A stretch of DNA of 57,756 nt, from the NCBI RefSeq assembly GCF_000421605.1, contig NZ_ATXI01000013.1:1-57756 (forward strand), given 5' to 3'. The DNA comes from Thermodesulfobacterium thermophilum DSM 1276. Lineage in GTDB: Bacteria > Desulfobacterota > Thermodesulfobacteria > Thermodesulfobacteriales > Thermodesulfobacteriaceae. Positions 55,001 through 57,756 of this stretch are shown one piece after another; within the stretch, counting starts at the first letter, position 1, and each line of letters starts with the position of its first letter. The position numbers were made by a program, and so were the translations under genes. Under the pieces are notes generated by a model. It was not told the DNA's origin. It was given only the letters and a program-made list of their open reading frames with translations, and did no database searches.

Positions 55001-55418
55001 CTCCTAAGATAAGATAGACATACTCTTTTTTAAGCACTTCCTTAGGAACCACTCTTTTTAAAAAACTGCAAACATCTCCTGCTATCACTTTATATTGATT
55101 AAAGTTCCAGAGAATCCCCAATCTTTCGGTTTCTTCCTGAGAGTAAGACAAGGTGTCTTTAAACGGAAGTAAATCTATCTCCGGGTATAATCCGATCTTT
55201 TCTTCAGAAAAAATTTTAAAGGCTTGAAAAAACTCTTCTGCTTGACTAAATTCTGGAAAAATAGCCCAAACAACCTGGTCCTTAGGGAAAGGACCTCTTA
55301 TAGCCTCAGCTACAAAACAAGCCAAAAAACCAATGTTATCAGAATTTAAAGACAGTTTAAATTGATTTTTATTAAAAATTTTTTCTAAATTTTTAAATAA
55401 AAACACTTTAGAGTTCAT
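51999..55418 (-). CDS. mfd: Transcription-repair coupling factor
   Basis: Displaces RNA polymerase stalled at DNA damage and recruits UvrA. The 1139-residue protein has UvrB-like N-terminal domains, the RNA-polymerase interaction domain (KPGDLVVHRVYGIGKYLGL, about 475-495), RecG-like helicase motifs (LVGDVGFGKTEVALRA, VVIGTHRLL, VIDEEHKFGV, LSATPIPRSL, GSGIDIPSANTIIINRAD, QLRGRVGRS) and the C-terminal regulatory domain. The ATG has no strong ribosome-binding site. It faces uvrD-pilZ tail to tail. Confidence 0.97.
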   Translation of the reverse strand: MNSKVFLFKNLEKIFNKNQFKLSLNSDNIGFLACFVAEAIRGPFPKDQVVWAIFPEFSQAEEFFQAFKIFSEEKIGLYPEIDLLPFKDTLSYSQEETERLGILWNFNQYKVIAGDVCSFLKRVVPKEVLKKEYVYLILGEKVDREDLLLRLLDLGYERVGVVREKGTFTVKGGVVDLWSSNYEYPVRLEFFGDQIIALKYFNPETQKSFLNLEEVSIIPCKEVFLPEDLKSLYQRIFSLKGKIPEDYLSKLLTQIEQKSFTENPEFLLPIFYAQLSSSFDYLKRTPCFLVYEPELIENKIESFWEKIRINALKAKEKGKFFFEPEDVYLTTQEFFNYLEKGSLIKAGKLFWVSSVNEETLSLEVGQKEIGILAPNERIEAGFNLLKASLEEGDRVWLVVGDSQISQTILEGLKVRGVEDPKGLEFKQGYLKRGFYLKDQKFWVTSEVELFGRSYFKEGSSKQGVKRAKGYFRKFEDLKPGDLVVHRVYGIGKYLGLKILNIEDVEGEFLEIEYEGGDKLYLPVFRLDELYPYVSLTEKPPKLDALGKKAFLIKKKKIEKELTEVVQELLSLYAERKALKSYSIPFPALAYEEFRATFPYEETSDQKMAIEEILQDLCSDKPMERLLVGDVGFGKTEVALRAIFVAAYSGKQVAFLVPTTILAEQHYRNFKPRLEPFGIKVGVLSRLRSEKEQKQTLKALAEGEIKVVIGTHRLLSHDVEFKDLGLIVIDEEHKFGVRQKEKLKQLKKNVKVLSLSATPIPRSLQLSLLGVFDLSVIESPPEGRKPIKTVLAKFDPEVIKYAIEKELERGGQIFLVNPRIQGLSSLANYVKKLCPGVKVEIIHGQMPSELIEKNLYKFLNKEIDMLVCTPIIGSGIDIPSANTIIINRADMLGVADIYQLRGRVGRSQETAYAYLLVPSLKNLSEDAQKRLKALMKFTDLGAGFKLALSDLKIRGAGELLGIKQAGHINTVGYELYLELLENTIKALKGEDIEDWEPEVNLKVPAFIPKEYVPETEERLSLYRELVVNKTKEDLLEFIELLRDKYGEMPEPVKNLVKIYLLKIYMKDLKIPLVELRGNELIFLVKKKEILPRFRVLNKKGLSFYTKQDKKGTKISFKLQGKNPIDLAVEVLESLNEGGKS

Positions 55419-55500
55419 CTTAGTCTTTAAACCTGTTAAAGACTGGCTAAAAATTTAATTAAAAAAACAGAAAATTCAAGGTTAATGTGATTATGTCTTT

Positions 55501-57756
55501 CTAACTATCTCTGGATAATATTTCTGGATACTTTAAAAGAAGCTCCTCCTCTGGCAACGGCCTCTCTAACAAAAACCCCTGCACATAATTAAAACCTAAC
55601 TCCCTTATTATAGCAAGCTGCTCCTCTGTTTCAACCCCCTCTGCTAAACTCTCTATCCCTAACCTTCTTGCCAGCAACACAATCACCTCTACCAAATCTC
55701 TATCCCTCCTGTTCTCAACCACATCCTTGATAAAACTCCTGTCCACCTTTATCACATCAACAGCCAATTCCCTTAAATAACTTAACGCACAATACCCTGT
55801 CCCAAAATCATCTATAAAAACCTTTATCCCTCTCCCCCTTACCCTCCTTATCACATCACTTGCATACCCCACATCCTCTATAAACACCCTTTCCGTTATC
55901 TCTAAATTCACTCCTTTACCAGTAAACTTATTCAAAAACCTCTCAACAAACCCCTTCCTACTAAACGACCTCCCTGATACATTAACTGAAATCGGAACCC
56001 TAAACCTCCTTGCCTTCTCCAATATATCCTCAAACATCCACTCCTCAAACTTAGGTAAAAACCGGCTCCTCTCTAAATAGTCTATAAACTCCGAAGGATT
56101 ATAAATCTTACCATCCACCTTTATCCTCACCAATGCCTCTATCCCCGCCAAACTCAAATCCTCTGCCCTAAAATATGGCTGATAAAAAAACACAAACCAC
56201 CTGTTCTCTAAAGCCTTCTCTAACAATTGGTCTAAAGAGATGATCTCCTGGGCTTTTAACTCCATATGTGAAGCAAAAAACCTAAACTCTCCTGCCCCTC
56301 CCCTCTTTGCCTCACTTAACGCCAATGAAGCCTTCTCCAACAACTCCCTTACACTTTTTCCGTCTCCTGGATAATAACTAATACCTACGTTAGTAGCAAC
56401 CACTATCTCCTGCCCATCTACCTCTACCCTTATCTCCTTAACCAAACCAAGCCTATCTATCAACCCCCTTACATCTCCATAATCTTCCTTCCTCAGAAAA
56501 CATCCAAACTCATCTGCCCCAAGTCGAGCTATCAAATCCTTACTTTCTGGGAAAATACCCTGTAAAACCTTACCAATCTCCTTTAAAACCCTATTCCCTA
56601 CCTCAAAACCATAAGTCCGGTTGATGTAGGTAAAATTAAATATGTCTATAACTACTAAACACCCCTCAACCACTTCACCTAAAAGCTTGTTAACCTCTTT
56701 CTCAAAACCCTCAACATTCAAAAGACCTGTCAAAAGATCCCCTAACATAACCTTCTCTAACTTGGCTATCAACCCCCTTTCCTCACTAACATCCCTACCT
56801 AAAAAAATAAACCTTCTTACCCCTCCTCCAACCTCTATGGGATAAATCTTCATCTCCATATAGCTTTTTCTTATAGGACAAAACAATACATCCTCAAATT
56901 TATCTCCTTCTTGAGATACAAACTTCAAAAATACAGGATAAAAATCAGAACCATCCGATAACTTAAAACCAAACATCTCTATAGATTGCCCAACAATCTC
57001 ATCAAAAGACCTACCACATTCCCTCAACACGTTCTCGTTACAGAAAACTATCTTACCTTTCTCATCTAAAATCATTACAATTGCCGGAGACTTAAGAAGA
57101 GCTTGAGAGATGATAACATTGTTTCTAATCTCCTCTATCCTCTTTAACGCAAACTCTATGTCTCCTTTAAGCTCCTCTAAAAGCCCTAAGGTCTCATCGG
57201 TAAAAAAATTGGGCTCCTTGGCATAAAGCCCTAACACACAATAGGGATTACCATCTTTATAGATAGGTATCCCTGCTACTGAAAGATACTGCCTCTTCAA
57301 AGCCTCTTCCCTCCAAGGATAAAAACGAGGGTCAGTTCTTATGTCAGAAATCATGGTAACCATATTCTCTCTGAGGGCGGTGCCTACAGGTCCTCTTCCT
57401 TCAAGTACCTCTGCACTTATAGAAACTTTGATTTTTTCTAAATATCCTGCCTCATATCCATAGTAATACTTAGGTTTGATAAGTAGTGTCTCCCAATCCG
57501 GAAATCCTACCCAAACAAACCTAAGCCCTATCTTCTCCACCAGGTTCTTACAAATCTTCTCAAAAACCTCCTCTTCAGTTAGAGAACTGGTTATCGTCTG
57601 GTTAACCTCTTTAAGCATCAAAACTATGTTTTCAAGCCTCTTCTGCCTGGTAATGTCTATCAAAACCACAAAACCTGCTGGCTTACCCTGATAGGTGATG
57701 GTGTTAGCAAAAGTAAGGGTATACCTTATCTCCCCAGTTTTCCTTAAAATTTTTAA
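55501..57756 (-). CDS. PAS-GAF-PAS-GGDEF-EAL signalling protein, N-terminus cut by window edge
   Basis: Cyclic-di-GMP signalling protein; 751 codons are visible and the frame is open to the right edge. The first residues (LRKTGEIRYTLTFAN... ending in DITRQKR) are the end of a PAS domain. A GAF domain follows (about 55-200), then a second PAS (about 215-325), a GGDEF domain (about 335-490) and an EAL domain (about 505-751). The diguanylate cyclase motif is RLGADEF instead of GGDEF. The EAL part keeps EALVR, NVSGRSF, LEITERVF, FIDDFGTGY, KVDRSFI, AEGVET and VQGFLLERP. It is probably a phosphodiesterase whose GGDEF part is impaired or regulatory (inference). The GTG at 57669 is internal, not the true start. 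Confidence 0.9.
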   Translation of the reverse strand, partial: LKILRKTGEIRYTLTFANTITYQGKPAGFVVLIDITRQKRLENIVLMLKEVNQTITSSLTEEEVFEKICKNLVEKIGLRFVWVGFPDWETLLIKPKYYYGYEAGYLEKIKVSISAEVLEGRGPVGTALRENMVTMISDIRTDPRFYPWREEALKRQYLSVAGIPIYKDGNPYCVLGLYAKEPNFFTDETLGLLEELKGDIEFALKRIEEIRNNVIISQALLKSPAIVMILDEKGKIVFCNENVLRECGRSFDEIVGQSIEMFGFKLSDGSDFYPVFLKFVSQEGDKFEDVLFCPIRKSYMEMKIYPIEVGGGVRRFIFLGRDVSEERGLIAKLEKVMLGDLLTGLLNVEGFEKEVNKLLGEVVEGCLVVIDIFNFTYINRTYGFEVGNRVLKEIGKVLQGIFPESKDLIARLGADEFGCFLRKEDYGDVRGLIDRLGLVKEIRVEVDGQEIVVATNVGISYYPGDGKSVRELLEKASLALSEAKRGGAGEFRFFASHMELKAQEIISLDQLLEKALENRWFVFFYQPYFRAEDLSLAGIEALVRIKVDGKIYNPSEFIDYLERSRFLPKFEEWMFEDILEKARRFRVPISVNVSGRSFSRKGFVERFLNKFTGKGVNLEITERVFIEDVGYASDVIRRVRGRGIKVFIDDFGTGYCALSYLRELAVDVIKVDRSFIKDVVENRRDRDLVEVIVLLARRLGIESLAEGVETEEQLAIIRELGFNYVQGFLLERPLPEEELLLKYPEILSRDS

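Noticed and set aside
57667-57669. GTG as start of the EAL protein
   Set aside because: The frame continues upstream with PAS-domain sequence to the window edge, so this codon is internal.

Overview
The window looks like a chromosomal segment of a thermophilic, AT-rich, Gram-negative bacterium, most likely of the Thermodesulfobacteria/Desulfobacterota. This is an inference from gene content and protein style: KDO activation (kdsB), a TolC-type efflux system, outer-membrane-type lipoproteins, a TtuA-like tRNA thiolation enzyme and Lys/Glu/Ile-rich proteins. No taxonomic marker was searched. Genes are very tightly packed. Four convergent gene pairs overlap or nearly touch at their 3' ends, and the only long non-coding stretch is about 17.6-18.7 kb.

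Left part (1-13.3 kb): a chemotaxis operon on the minus strand (cheA with a C-terminal receiver domain, cheW, cheX, and a receptor cut by the left edge). It diverges from an EamA-type transporter and an RluB-type pseudouridine synthase. Next comes a minus cluster of a SLOG-fold protein, pcm and a BamE-like lipoprotein. A TtuA-like thiolase fused to a rhodanese domain follows, then a two-gene putative DNA-repair unit (radical SAM protein plus DUF4130 protein) and a PhoU-DUF47 fusion.

Centre (13.3-34.9 kb): on the minus strand, an ABC exporter, lepA and lepB, and a 70-residue very basic protein with its own promoter and terminator hairpin. A decayed insertion sequence lies just upstream of purA. 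purA heads a plus-strand operon with an unusual biotin-dependent carboxylase: divergent biotin carboxylase, carboxyltransferase fused in alpha-beta order, a carrier with two biotinyl/lipoyl-like halves and a non-canonical acceptor motif, and a divergent biotin ligase. This is the most interesting locus in the window. Then come ppiD-carB, rpsT-tRNA-Ala, a TonB-like DUF3108 protein, and kdsB-memo-gltX.

Right part (35-57.8 kb): the translation/RNA operon infB-DUF503-rbfA-nrnA-truB, followed by a flippase-like protein and a MarC protein. Then an APC permease, a MacAB-TolC-like efflux operon with two separate FtsX-type permeases and a dyad over its promoter, a UvrD-like helicase, a PilZ protein, mfd, and a PAS-GAF-PAS-GGDEF-EAL protein cut by the right edge.

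Regulation: several operon-head genes (5299, 8481, 30843, 41883, 49002) have a -10 box only 6-9 nt before the start codon and no Shine-Dalgarno sequence, which suggests leaderless mRNAs. Other genes have clear GGAGG-type sites.
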